Part shown: positions 42,304-51,028 of the stretch, one piece after another
Layout: each line of letters opens with the position of its first letter
How positions within the stretch are numbered: position 1 is the first letter of the stretch
Assembly: GCF_009720525.1 (NCBI RefSeq)
Contig: NZ_CP043930.1
Coordinates: 7,762,001-7,826,000 of the forward strand
Direction of reading: 5' to 3'
From: Gimesia benthica
GTDB taxonomy: Bacteria > Planctomycetota > Planctomycetia > Planctomycetales > Planctomycetaceae
DNA: 64,000 nt
Translations under genes and position numbers: made by a program
The notes under the pieces: generated by a model
The model's database searches: none
What the model saw: only the letters and a program-made list of their open reading frames with translations
Told to the model about the DNA's origin: nothing

Positions 42304-45005
42304 ATGCCCATTCGCAATCTCGATAAAATCTTTCATCCCCGCTCGGTTACCGTTATCGGCGCCAGTCAACGACCGCTGAGTGTCGGACATACCGTCTTTC
42401 ATAATCTGCTGGCAGGCGGTTTCGAGGGACCCGTTTATCCCGTCAATCCCAAGCACGAGCGGCTGGGGGACCACACCTGCTACGCCCAGGTCGCCGACCT
42501 GCCGGGCAAAGTCGATTTGGCTGTGATCTGTACCCCCGCAGTCACGATTCCCGACCTCATCGATCAGTGTGGTCAGGCCGGCATTCGGGGGATTGTCATT
42601 CTCTCCGCCGGGTTCCGGGAGACCGGCCCCGAAGGGAAAGAACTCGAACTCGAAGTCCGCAGACGGGCGCACCAGTACTCCGGCATGCGGATTATCGGTC
42701 CGAACTGCCTGGGCATCATGGCACCTTATACGAAACTGAATGCCAGCTTCGCCACCGACATGCCGCTGGCCGGCAATGTGGCCTTCATTTCTCAGTCCGG
42801 GGCACTCTGCACGTCGATTCTCGACTGGTCGCTGCAGGAACGCATCGGTTTCTCGCACTTCGTCTCCGTCGGCAATACGCTGGATGTCGGCATGGCCGAC
42901 CTGATCGACTATTTCGCCCTCGATCCTCATACGAGTTCCATTATTCTGTATGTGGAATCCATTACCCAGGCGCGACTCTTCATGTCGGCCGCCCGTGCCT
43001 TTACCCAGAAAAAACCGATCATCGCCTATAAAGCGGGCCGCTTCACCGCTTCCGCGAAAGCAGCGACCTCGCATACCGGGGCGATGGCAGGTGTCGACGC
43101 CGTTTACGAAGCGGCTTTCGCTCGGGCCGGCATCGTCCGCGTCTTCGATCTCGATGATCTGTTCGACTGTGCGGAGCTGCTGGCGCGACACAAACCTCCC
43201 AAGGGGGATCGACTGGCCATCGTTACCAATGCCGGCGGTCCCGGCGTGATGGCAACCGACGCTCTGCTGGAACGTAAAGGCATCATGGCCGAGATCTCGC
43301 AGGAGACAATCGAGCAACTCAATGAATTCCTCCCCGTAGCCTGGTCGCACGGTAATCCGCTGGATGTCATTGGAGACGCGACCCCGGAACGGTTCGGCAG
43401 AACGGTTGAGATCGTCCTCAAAGATCCTCAGGTGGATGGCGTGCTGGTCGCACTCTCGCCCCAGGCGATGACCGATCCCACCGGTGCCGCCGAGGCCGTC
43501 ATCGCAGCGGCCCGGACCTCCTCGAAACCGGTACTCACCGCCTGGATGGGGGGCGGTAAAGTCCAGGAAGGGATCGCGCGTTTGAATCAGGCCGGAATCC
43601 CCACCTACACCACACCCGAGCAAGCGGTGCGGGCTTTCATGTACCTGGTCACCTACGCCCGTAATCTGCAGTTTCTGAATGAAACCCCCCGGGCGGTACC
43701 AATGAATCTTACACTGGACCGGGCCCGACTGCAGGAACTCGCCCAGGTCGCCCTCCAGCAGGGGAAATCCACGCTTTCAGAACGCATGTCGAAACAGCTC
43801 CTTGAAGCGTATGGCATCCCGGTCAGCCAGACGGTCGTTGCCTGTTCGCCGGAAGAAGCTGCAGCCCGCGCAGATGAACTCGGGTATCCGGTAGTGCTCA
43901 AAATCTATTCGGATGATATCACCCATAAATCTGATGTCGGCGGCGTGGAACTTGGGATCGCCAGTCATCAGAAAGTACACGAAGCTTACGCGCGGATGAT
44001 GCAGCGCGTCGCAGATCGGCGGCCCGAGGCGCACGTCCAGGGAGTCACCGTACAACCCATGTACGCCGAAGCGGAAGGCCACGAACTGATTGTCGGTGCC
44101 AAGCGGGATCCGGTCTTCGGCGTCGTCCTGCTGATCGGTGCAGGGGGACCACTGCCGAACTCTACCAGGATCGTTCCCTCGAATTGCCGCCCCTCAATGA
44201 ACGGCTGGCCCGCAGAGCCCTGGAATCACTGCGTTCCTGGCCCCTGTTGAATGGCTACCGGGGTCACGCTCCCGTCGACCTGGACCGACTGATCGAAGTT
44301 CTGATTCGTCTTTCTTACTTCGTCGCCGATTTTCCCGAGATTCTCGAATTGGACGTCAATCCGCTGCTGGTCTCTCCTGACCAGGTGGTCGCCCTCGATG
44401 CCCGCATTATTGTCGATCTGGAAACGCAACCGGGCACCAGTCGACCCTATTCGCATCTGGCGATTCGCCCTTATCCCGAAGAGTTCAGCAGAACCGTCTC
44501 CCTGAAAGACGGCACTCAGGTGCTGCTCCGACCGATTAAACCTGAAGACGAGGACATGTGGCACGGGCTGCTCAATAGCTGCTCACCCGAATCAATTCGG
44601 TCCCGCTTCCGTTATTCGTTTCATGGGACAACACACGATATGGCGGCCCGCTTCTGCTTTATCGACTACGATCGCGAGATTGCCATCGTGGCAGAACTCG
44701 AAGTGGAAGGCGAATCGCGAATCCTCGGAGTAGGGCGTCTCATCGCCGATGCCGACCATCAGGAAGCCGAGTATGCGGTACTCGTCAGCGACGAATGGCA
44801 CGGGCAGGGTCTCGGCTCCATCCTGACCGATTACTGTCTCGAAGTCTGTCGCCGCTGGGGAATCAAACGGGTTGTCGCGGAAACGGCCGCCGATAACCGT
44901 CGCATGCTGAATGTCTTCCAGAAGCGGGACTTTGCCCGGAATCATTCGGCGGAAACAGAAACGGTCTCACTCGTGAAAGAGATCACTAAAAGCGCAGGCT
45001 CTTGA
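42304..45005 (+). pseudogene. Pat-type protein acetyltransferase (NDP-forming acyl-CoA synthetase + GNAT), interrupted by a frameshift
   Basis: Two overlapping frames encode one about 900-residue protein of the PatZ/Pka type. Frame one (42304 to a stop at 44250) holds the CoA-binding domain (VTVIGASQRPLSVGHTVF), ligase-CoA domain with the phosphohistidine motif SHTGAMAG (His257), and most of the ATP-grasp domain. It derails after VVLLIGAGG. The -1 frame continues exactly as expected (TTAELYQDRSLELPPLNERL) to 45005: the end of ATP-grasp and a GNAT domain with acetyl-CoA loop WHGQGLGSILTDYC. A single missing G in a G-run explains it. It would acetylate protein lysines and pairs with the upstream deacetylase. 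Pseudogene, sequencing error and programmed shift are all possible. Confidence 0.8.
44143..44148 (+). other. Frameshift site in the acetyltransferase gene
   Basis: GCA-GGG-GGA-CCA at 44140-44151: a five-G run. One additional G would give Ala-Gly-Gly-Thr-Thr and restore a continuous ATP-grasp and GNAT reading frame. A -1 ribosomal slip at the same run would give the same protein. Confidence 0.75.
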
Positions 45006-45029
45006 TTATCGAATGGTTGCGTTCAATCA

Positions 45030-46768
45030 TCACAGCAGCAGCGAAGGTTTGATAATCAGAATCAGCCCCAGGATCAGGATCACCACGCCGCTGAACAGTT
45101 TGAGATAGCGTCCCTGATCCTCCTGCAGCTTATGCTTGCCCAGCGTGACGACCACAATGGTCACCATGATCGTATCATCCAGCATATAAGCGACGTTATA
45201 CAGTGCCAGGTAGGCATAGGTCTTCCAGGGCGGGTAGTTCTGCATCGTCAGAATTTCGGTATACAAAGCTGGTAACCCGCAGTGCAGAGTAGTTCGATGA
45301 TATTCACCAGTACCGCCAGAATCGAGGCACCAATAATTGCCCCGACCAGACTTTCAGCATTCACCACGCGTCGCATTCGCGCATACAGACCAGGTTTGGC
45401 CCATTCCGGTATGGAGAGCGAGATCCCTTTCTTGAACGCAAAAAAATCCTTGATGTGGATCAACCCCACCAGGGTGGCAAAGATCCCCAGCAGTAACTGT
45501 ACGGGTCTCAGGTAGCCAATCAGCAGGAAGACATTCAGCCAGGCCGCCATGAAGGCGAAATAGGCCAGGCCGCTGATCAGCACAAACGTGCCCGCAACCG
45601 CCACGATTTTCACCCGGCTTTTCAGATTCACCAGCAGGGAGAGCAGAAACAGCAGCACCCACATGGCACACGGATTAAAACCGTCGACCAGACCGATTAA
45701 AAAAGTAAAAGCCGGCATTCCTAACCGGCTTCGACTCAATTCCCCCAACAAGGGAACTTCGATGGTATCCTTTTCCTGAGCAGGCACAGGAATCGGAGGT
45801 CCACCATCCATTACCGGAGGGGGCGGCTCTCCTCCCGGGATCGGCGGAGCCACTGCACTGCCTCCCGGTATCGGGGGGAGTGGATCATTACCGGGGATCG
45901 GGGGCAGGGGATCATCTTCCGCTGCATCTGCCTCACCCGGATCAGCTACGAACGAGACTAACAGGAACTCGCTGTTTCCTGCATGAGAAACGGCTGCCGT
46001 CGCCGTATCGACCGTTTCGGGAAGCAACCGTTGATCGAGGGAACTCTCCTGGTCCTCCTTTTTCTCTTTCTCGGGGCACTCGGAAGTCCAGTATTTCAGC
46101 GTCGATTCCAGCTCTTCGCCGGTTGTGGCTTCCCCCGTCCAACCGATCATCAGCTTATTGCAGATATGGATCACGGGCACACTGACGGCCTGCTTGCGAT
46201 ACCGCTGGGAAAGCTCCTGCACCTTTTCCCGAGCCTCATTACTCGAGACCAGATCATGTTCTTTGAATTTAAAGACCGGATGCCGCTGTTGGAGACCGGC
46301 GATGAACTCTTTCGCGGCGGCGCACTTGGAGCACCCCGAACGGACATAGGCAGTCACAGTCAGCAGGGAATCCAGGCGACGATCGGTCGATTCATCCGGC
46401 TTCAGTTTTCTCAACAGGGAATTACAGCCATAAGCGGCCGGCAGCGTCGCTTCTTTCAGCTGGAAATACTGCAGGATCTGCTGATACCGCTCTTCGTGTT
46501 TCTTCGATTCATCCAGATTATGGATATGCAGTCGGATTCGACCATTCTTTTCAGCATATTCCTCGACCCGCTTCACAACTTCCGGGCAGTCTTCACAGTC
46601 ATTGCGGATAAACAGCTCAATCACGGCACAACGTTTGGGATCGTCCTGCAGCAGATTGTTCTCAGCCAGAGCCTGTGAGGAAAAAGAGAAGAGACAGAGC
46701 AGACAGGGAACAATCAGCCTCAACAGCTGGCTCAACCTGACATTGATGATTGAAAAATCATTTCTCAT
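45030..46768 (-). pseudogene. Thioredoxin-like/Pro-rich/DsbD-like membrane redox protein, frameshifted near its C-terminus
   Basis: The main frame (46768 to a stop at 45248, 506 residues) has a signal segment (13-35) and two thioredoxin/glutaredoxin-like domains with C58-x2-C61 (CEDC) and C146-x2-C149 (CSKC). A Pro/Gly-rich linker (about 285-330, repeats of DPLPPIPG) leads to a CcdA/DsbD-like membrane domain with Cys367 (GFNPCAMW) and Cys495 (LLCTAG). It then goes out of frame. The other frame continues naturally (LPALYTEILTMQNYPPWKTY) with two more helices to 45030, so one base is missing near 45275. Intact, it would be about 580 residues and relay electrons across the inner membrane to periplasmic thioredoxin domains. 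Confidence 0.75.
45271..45280 (-). other. Frameshift site in the DsbD-like gene
   Basis: On the coding strand GCG-GGT-TAC-CAG (45282 downward). Insertion of one base in GGGTT gives Ala-Gly-Leu-Pro-Ala and joins the two halves. It is the second one-base deletion adjoining a G-run within about 1.1 kb. Confidence 0.7.
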
Positions 46769-46959
46769 AAGAGGCGGATATCCCTAATGAATGATGGCCC
46801 AACGTGCGTATTATATCAGCTGAAATTGGAATTCAAATAAGAACGTTTCCCGGAACGCAGATTTTTCGCGTGTTAATTCTTTTGGAATCATCAAAGCATG
46901 CTTCGTCTCGCCAGGCTCACAATGTGCGGGTGTACCATATCGTTTTTACAGACAGACTC

Positions 46960-48222
46960 TCATTCAAAGCGGTCCGGAGCATACGGCACCGGGTCGAGAT
47001 CGGGAGTTTCTGACGCTACGAGCTGGGCAATCAGCTTCCCGGTCGCGGGTGCCATGCTCATTCCCAGCATGTTGTGCCCCGCTGCCAGCCAGGCATTATT
47101 CAGACGGGGCACCAGACCGATGATCGGCAGGCTGTCCCACGTCATCGGCCGCCAGCCATACCAGCGTTCGTACTCGGTCTCGGTAGAGGGAGTCACCAGG
47201 TACGGCTGCGCCGAGTCCCGTAACTGCTGAATGCGATATTCGGGAATCGTAGTGTCATAGCCAGTAAATTCCATCATCGATCCCAGCCGGAACCGATTCT
47301 CGAACGGACAGACGCCAACCTTATGCTCGGGGAACAGCATCGGATACCGCGGGCTTGGATCTGGTGCCGCCATCGTCACCGAATACCCTTTGCCAGGCAG
47401 GATCGGAATTGCGCAGCCCAGCTGCTCCGCCAGGAGCGGACTCCAGGCCCCGGTCGCAAACACTACCGCATCGGCCTGCAGTTCTCCCTGCGAAGTCTCC
47501 AGCTGTGTAATCTTGCCTCCCGCATGTGTGACCCCCGTCAGCTCACACATTTCCTGAAATTGAACGCCCCGATCCCGTAATTGCGCGGTCCAGGCAGCAG
47601 CCAGCAGATCCGGTTTCAGCGAAGCGTCACACCTGTAATGGAAGGCCCCCGCCAGTCCCGGTTTGAGTGCCGGATCGAAGGCCGATAGCGTCTCTCCCGG
47701 AATCTCCCGAGCCGCAACGCCGAAGTGCTCCGTCAGCAGACGATCGGTCTGGCGATATTCATTCAGCCCCCGTTCTGTCTGAAACACGTATAGCAGACCT
47801 TCGTCGCGCCATTCACAGGCGAGGTCTTGCTGTTCGAGCAACCGCCGGTATTCCTGCAGTGATAAATCAAGCATGGCTTTCAAAGCAGGCGCTGCTGCCA
47901 GCATCTGTTTGTGAGTGCAACGGCGGCCGAAGTGCCACATCCATTTCCAGAACGAAAAATCCCATTGGGGCCTGACGCGAAAGGGGGCACGCGGGGTGAA
48001 CAGTGATTTCAAAGCCGTTTTAAGGGCCGCAGGTTCGGTGAGGGGCAACACATGGCTCGGCACGATAAACCCGCAATTCGCATGCGAGCAGGCACCCGCA
48101 ATCGTCTTTCGTTCGATGACCGTCACCTGAAACCCGGCGTCAGACAGGTAGTGCGCACTGGCGATCCCGATAATCCCGCCTCCCACGACGATCACGGTTC
48201 CCGCTGATGTCTGCTCTGTCAT
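46960..48222 (-). CDS. FAD-dependent D-amino-acid dehydrogenase (DadA/hydroxyproline-dehydrogenase type)
   Basis: A 420-residue DAO-fold flavoenzyme. The FAD site VVGGGIIGIASAHYLSDAGFQVTVIER lies at the N-terminus, and the C-terminal AGHNMLGMSMAPATGKLIA closes the FAD fold. Close to DadA in length and pattern. In this operon (with a 4-hydroxyproline epimerase and a DHDPS-family enzyme) it most likely oxidises cis-4-hydroxy-D-proline to pyrroline-4-hydroxy-2-carboxylate. Its ATG overlaps the upstream stop as ATGA, so translation is coupled. Last gene of the operon. Confidence 0.88.
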   Translation of the reverse strand: MTEQTSAGTVIVVGGGIIGIASAHYLSDAGFQVTVIERKTIAGACSHANCGFIVPSHVLPLTEPAALKTALKSLFTPRAPFRVRPQWDFSFWKWMWHFGRRCTHKQMLAAAPALKAMLDLSLQEYRRLLEQQDLACEWRDEGLLYVFQTERGLNEYRQTDRLLTEHFGVAAREIPGETLSAFDPALKPGLAGAFHYRCDASLKPDLLAAAWTAQLRDRGVQFQEMCELTGVTHAGGKITQLETSQGELQADAVVFATGAWSPLLAEQLGCAIPILPGKGYSVTMAAPDPSPRYPMLFPEHKVGVCPFENRFRLGSMMEFTGYDTTIPEYRIQQLRDSAQPYLVTPSTETEYERWYGWRPMTWDSLPIIGLVPRLNNAWLAAGHNMLGMSMAPATGKLIAQLVASETPDLDPVPYAPDRFE

Positions 48223-49181
48223 ACAAAGGCTCCTGCCGGGATGCCTTGTCCAAACGGATCGCCCGGCTGTTGGATCAGCTGACTTTCACTCACGATATAC
48301 GCACTGCCCGTAATCCGGGGCAGAATCTGGTCAGCGGGTCCCTGTCGATACGATCCCTCAAACCGGCTGCCGATGATACTCTCCTGCACCCAGGTCTCAC
48401 CCGGTGCCAGCTTTCCCGCAGCAGCCAGGCAGGCCAGCTTCGCACTCAACCCTGTGCCACAAGGAGAACGGTCGTAAGCGCCTCCCGGGCAGAGTACAAA
48501 ATTTCGACTGTCCGCCTCTGACGATTCTGCAGGACCGAAGAATTCAATATGGTCGATTTCCTCACCATCCGCACCACAAATGCCTTGTTCTGCTAAAGCA
48601 CTCCGCAAACGTAAGCCGGCGGTCGTCAGCTCCGGAATCCGTTCGGCAGTCAACGGCAGTGGGGAATCCGCCAGAAAGAACCAGTTACCACCCCAGGCGA
48701 GGTCACCATGAATGGGTCCCAGTTGAGGAACCTCGACCGTGACATCCGTCTTAAGACGATAGCTGGGGACGTTTTCAATCGAGGCCGTATGCGCGTCGTG
48801 TAATTCGACACTGACGATACCCACGGGCGTTTCGAACTTATGCATCCCCGGATCAATCCGTCCCAGGTAGGCCAGCGTGACTGCAACACCGATCGTCCCA
48901 TGGCCGCACATCCCCAGGTAGCCGCGGCTATTAAAGAAGATGACGCCCGCGGCGCACGTGGGATCGGTCGGCTCACAGAGCAGGGCACCCACCATCGCCT
49001 CGTTGCCCCGAGGTTCATCAATCAGGGTACGACGAAAGCCGTCTGCGGTCTCCCGGAACCGATCCCGTCGCGCACTCAGCGGCCCCGTACCAAGCTCAGG
49101 CCCCCCTGACAGCACGACACGTGTCGGCTCCCCTGCGGTATGCGAGTCGATGATGTGGATCCGCGATTCAGACCCCGTCAT
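48219..49181 (-). CDS. 4-hydroxyproline 2-epimerase (proline racemase family)
   Basis: A 320-residue proline-racemase-fold enzyme. Both catalytic cysteines are visible: GMCGHGTIG near residue 90 and RSPCGTGLSAKLA near 236. The N-terminal HIIDSHTAGEPTRVV and the CGHG context with a Cys-Cys pair are the pattern of 4-hydroxyproline epimerases (a Thr replaces one Cys in the dehydratase branch). It converts trans-4-hydroxy-L-proline to cis-4-hydroxy-D-proline. ATG 49181 overlaps the stop of the upstream gene by ATGA; the nine upstream in-frame codons would overlap it further and are unlikely. Confidence 0.9.
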   Translation of the reverse strand: MTGSESRIHIIDSHTAGEPTRVVLSGGPELGTGPLSARRDRFRETADGFRRTLIDEPRGNEAMVGALLCEPTDPTCAAGVIFFNSRGYLGMCGHGTIGVAVTLAYLGRIDPGMHKFETPVGIVSVELHDAHTASIENVPSYRLKTDVTVEVPQLGPIHGDLAWGGNWFFLADSPLPLTAERIPELTTAGLRLRSALAEQGICGADGEEIDHIEFFGPAESSEADSRNFVLCPGGAYDRSPCGTGLSAKLACLAAAGKLAPGETWVQESIIGSRFEGSYRQGPADQILPRITGSAYIVSESQLIQQPGDPFGQGIPAGAFV

Positions 49182-50125
49182 GCGTTTGCTCCCGGCCACT
49201 GGTTCCACCAGTTCTTAAATAACTGCCACTGATCGTGCAGAAAACACCGCTGGCTTTCAGACAGCTGATCCGACGGGTTAAAGTGCAACTGATATTCGGG
49301 GTTCCCCTCCAGGACCATCAGCGATTTGTAATACAGAACCAGGTCGGGGCCTTCGTCAAACCGGGAGAGGACCGCCAGGGCCGCATCCAGTTCCAGAGCC
49401 AGCATGCGGGCCTCGACATCTCCCTGCGCTGCCCGTTCACAGAGCGCGATCAGCTTCAGTACGGGGATTGGCAACGCATTTCCTACCCCCGTGATCGCAC
49501 CGACGGCACCACAGTTCACAAATCCGTGAAAGACCTGCGTATCCACGCCCACCATCAGCGACAGCCCCGGCTCACCGGTTGTAATCTGCTCGGCGGCGTA
49601 GTTCAGGGCCTCCGCCCCTCCGAATTCCTTGAAGCCCACTAGATTCGCATACGACCGCCGAAGTTCAAAGAACAGGTCCGCGCGGGTTTCAAAACCGTAC
49701 CAGGGACTGTTATAAATCACCGCCGGCAACCTGTCGGCTGTTTTGAGAATATCTGCGAAATGAGACTTTTGTGCCGCTGGTGAGGAACCGCGCGAAAGCA
49801 CGCGGGGAATCAGCATCAGTCCGGCTGCACCCACCGCCTGGGCATGCTTTGCATGAGCCACAGCACTCTGCGTGTTTTGAGCCCCCGTACCAACAACGAC
49901 CGGCACTCCCGCTTCGACCAGTCGCCTGACACCTTCCTGACGTTGTGCATCGGTCAACAGCGGCCAGTCTCCCATGGAGCCACAATACACCACTGCCCGC
50001 ATCCCCAGGTCAATCAGCTCCCGGGCCTTGCTGACCAGCGCGTCATAATTGGGACTTCCATCTGTCTGACAGGGAGTCATCAAAGCCGGCATGCAGCCAC
50101 GAAAGATTCGGCTCTCTTCAGTCAC
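49178..50125 (-). CDS. DHDPS/NAL-family class I aldolase, probably hydroxyproline-pathway deaminase
   Basis: A 315-residue TIM-barrel enzyme of the dihydrodipicolinate synthase family. YNSPWYGFETRA near 138 gives the catalytic Tyr. LVGFKEFGGAEALN near 168 gives the Schiff-base Lys, in the form FKE rather than IKE. GSMGDWPLLT near 47 is the substrate loop. It is not an obvious DapA. In this operon it is best read as the 1-pyrroline-4-hydroxy-2-carboxylate deaminase that makes alpha-ketoglutarate semialdehyde. Start GTG with GGAGA about 6 bases upstream; first gene of the operon. Confidence 0.85.
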   Translation of the reverse strand: MTEESRIFRGCMPALMTPCQTDGSPNYDALVSKARELIDLGMRAVVYCGSMGDWPLLTDAQRQEGVRRLVEAGVPVVVGTGAQNTQSAVAHAKHAQAVGAAGLMLIPRVLSRGSSPAAQKSHFADILKTADRLPAVIYNSPWYGFETRADLFFELRRSYANLVGFKEFGGAEALNYAAEQITTGEPGLSLMVGVDTQVFHGFVNCGAVGAITGVGNALPIPVLKLIALCERAAQGDVEARMLALELDAALAVLSRFDEGPDLVLYYKSLMVLEGNPEYQLHFNPSDQLSESQRCFLHDQWQLFKNWWNQWPGANA

Positions 50126-50277
50126 GCGTTGTCTCCTTGTTCCGGGGGACTCTGAATGCGGTTAATCCATTATCAGCATATCTGTTTCGCGGGGGAACTG
50201 TATAGTCGCTCCCTCGACGACAGACTTGAAAATGCGCATAATCGGACTTTTACAGATCTGGATCCGAGGGGACGACA
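50126..50277. promoter_or_regulatory. Divergent promoter region of the hydroxyproline operon and its regulator
   Basis: 152 bases separate the GTG start of the deaminase gene (minus) from the ATG of the PAS-AraC gene (plus). It must hold both promoters and likely the AraC-type binding sites. I see a GAGGGGA ribosome site for the regulator but no convincing repeat pair. Confidence 0.5.
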
Positions 50278-51012
50278 ATGATCCACGAATTCCTGCAGCA
50301 ACTGGACGAACCGTTTACCGGCGAAGCACTTTTCGATCATCTGTCTGATATCGTCTATTTCATCAAGGACAGGAGTGGGGCGTATCTCGTGGTGAACACC
50401 ACGCTGCAGCAGCGGTGTGGCATGCAAACCAAGGCCCAACTGCTGGGACGGACCCCCTGTGAAGTCTTTCGGTCGCCGCTGGGAAACCGCTTTCAGGAAC
50501 AGGATCAGCGCGTGCTCAAAACCGGGAAACCCTTGCTTTCCCAACTCGAACTGCACGTCTACCCCTCGCGGGAAGTGGGCTGGTGCCTGACGACCAAGCT
50601 GCCCCTCAAGAACCGCCGGGGAACCGTGGTCGGACTGGTCGGGGTTTCCAAAGACCTGCAACTGCCGGACTACGCGACCACAGAATATCAGCACGTTGCC
50701 ACCGCCATCCAATATGCCGAACAGCATCTGGCAGAACCCCCGTCCATTCCGGAACTGGCTGCGCAGGCACAGATGTCCCGCTATCAGTTCGACCGCCGAA
50801 TCCGTCGCGTGTTCGGTTTGAATGCCAGCCAGTGGCTGTTGAAACTCCGCATCGATCTGGCACAGCAGCAGTTATGCGAGACGGATGCTCCCATCTCTGT
50901 AATCGCCCTGAATGTCGGCTACGCCGACCAGAGTGCCTTCACACGTCAGTTCCGCAGTACGACCGGTATGACGCCCCAGGATTATCGCCGCACGGGACGT
51001 CGGGGAGAATGA
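50278..51012 (+). CDS. PAS-AraC family transcriptional regulator
   Basis: A 244-residue regulator. Residues 15-125 form a PAS-like sensor (LSDIVYFIKDRSGAYLVVNT ... LKNRRGTVVGLVGVSKDL). Residues 140-240 are a two-helix-turn-helix AraC domain (PSIPELAAQAQMSRYQFDRRI, then ISVIALNVGYADQSAFTRQF and TGMTPQDYRR). Divergent from the hydroxyproline operon 152 bases away, so it is most likely its activator. The PAS domain may bind a pathway intermediate. Pairing of PAS with AraC instead of the usual cupin domain is less common. Confidence 0.88.
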   Translation: MIHEFLQQLDEPFTGEALFDHLSDIVYFIKDRSGAYLVVNTTLQQRCGMQTKAQLLGRTPCEVFRSPLGNRFQEQDQRVLKTGKPLLSQLELHVYPSREVGWCLTTKLPLKNRRGTVVGLVGVSKDLQLPDYATTEYQHVATAIQYAEQHLAEPPSIPELAAQAQMSRYQFDRRIRRVFGLNASQWLLKLRIDLAQQQLCETDAPISVIALNVGYADQSAFTRQFRSTTGMTPQDYRRTGRRGE

Positions 51013-51028
51013 TAGAGCTCAGCTGCCA

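Noticed and set aside
42259-43623. 454-residue open frame antisense to the acetyltransferase gene
   Set aside because: Shadow of a clear CoA-ligase coding frame; Gly/Arg-rich without family features.
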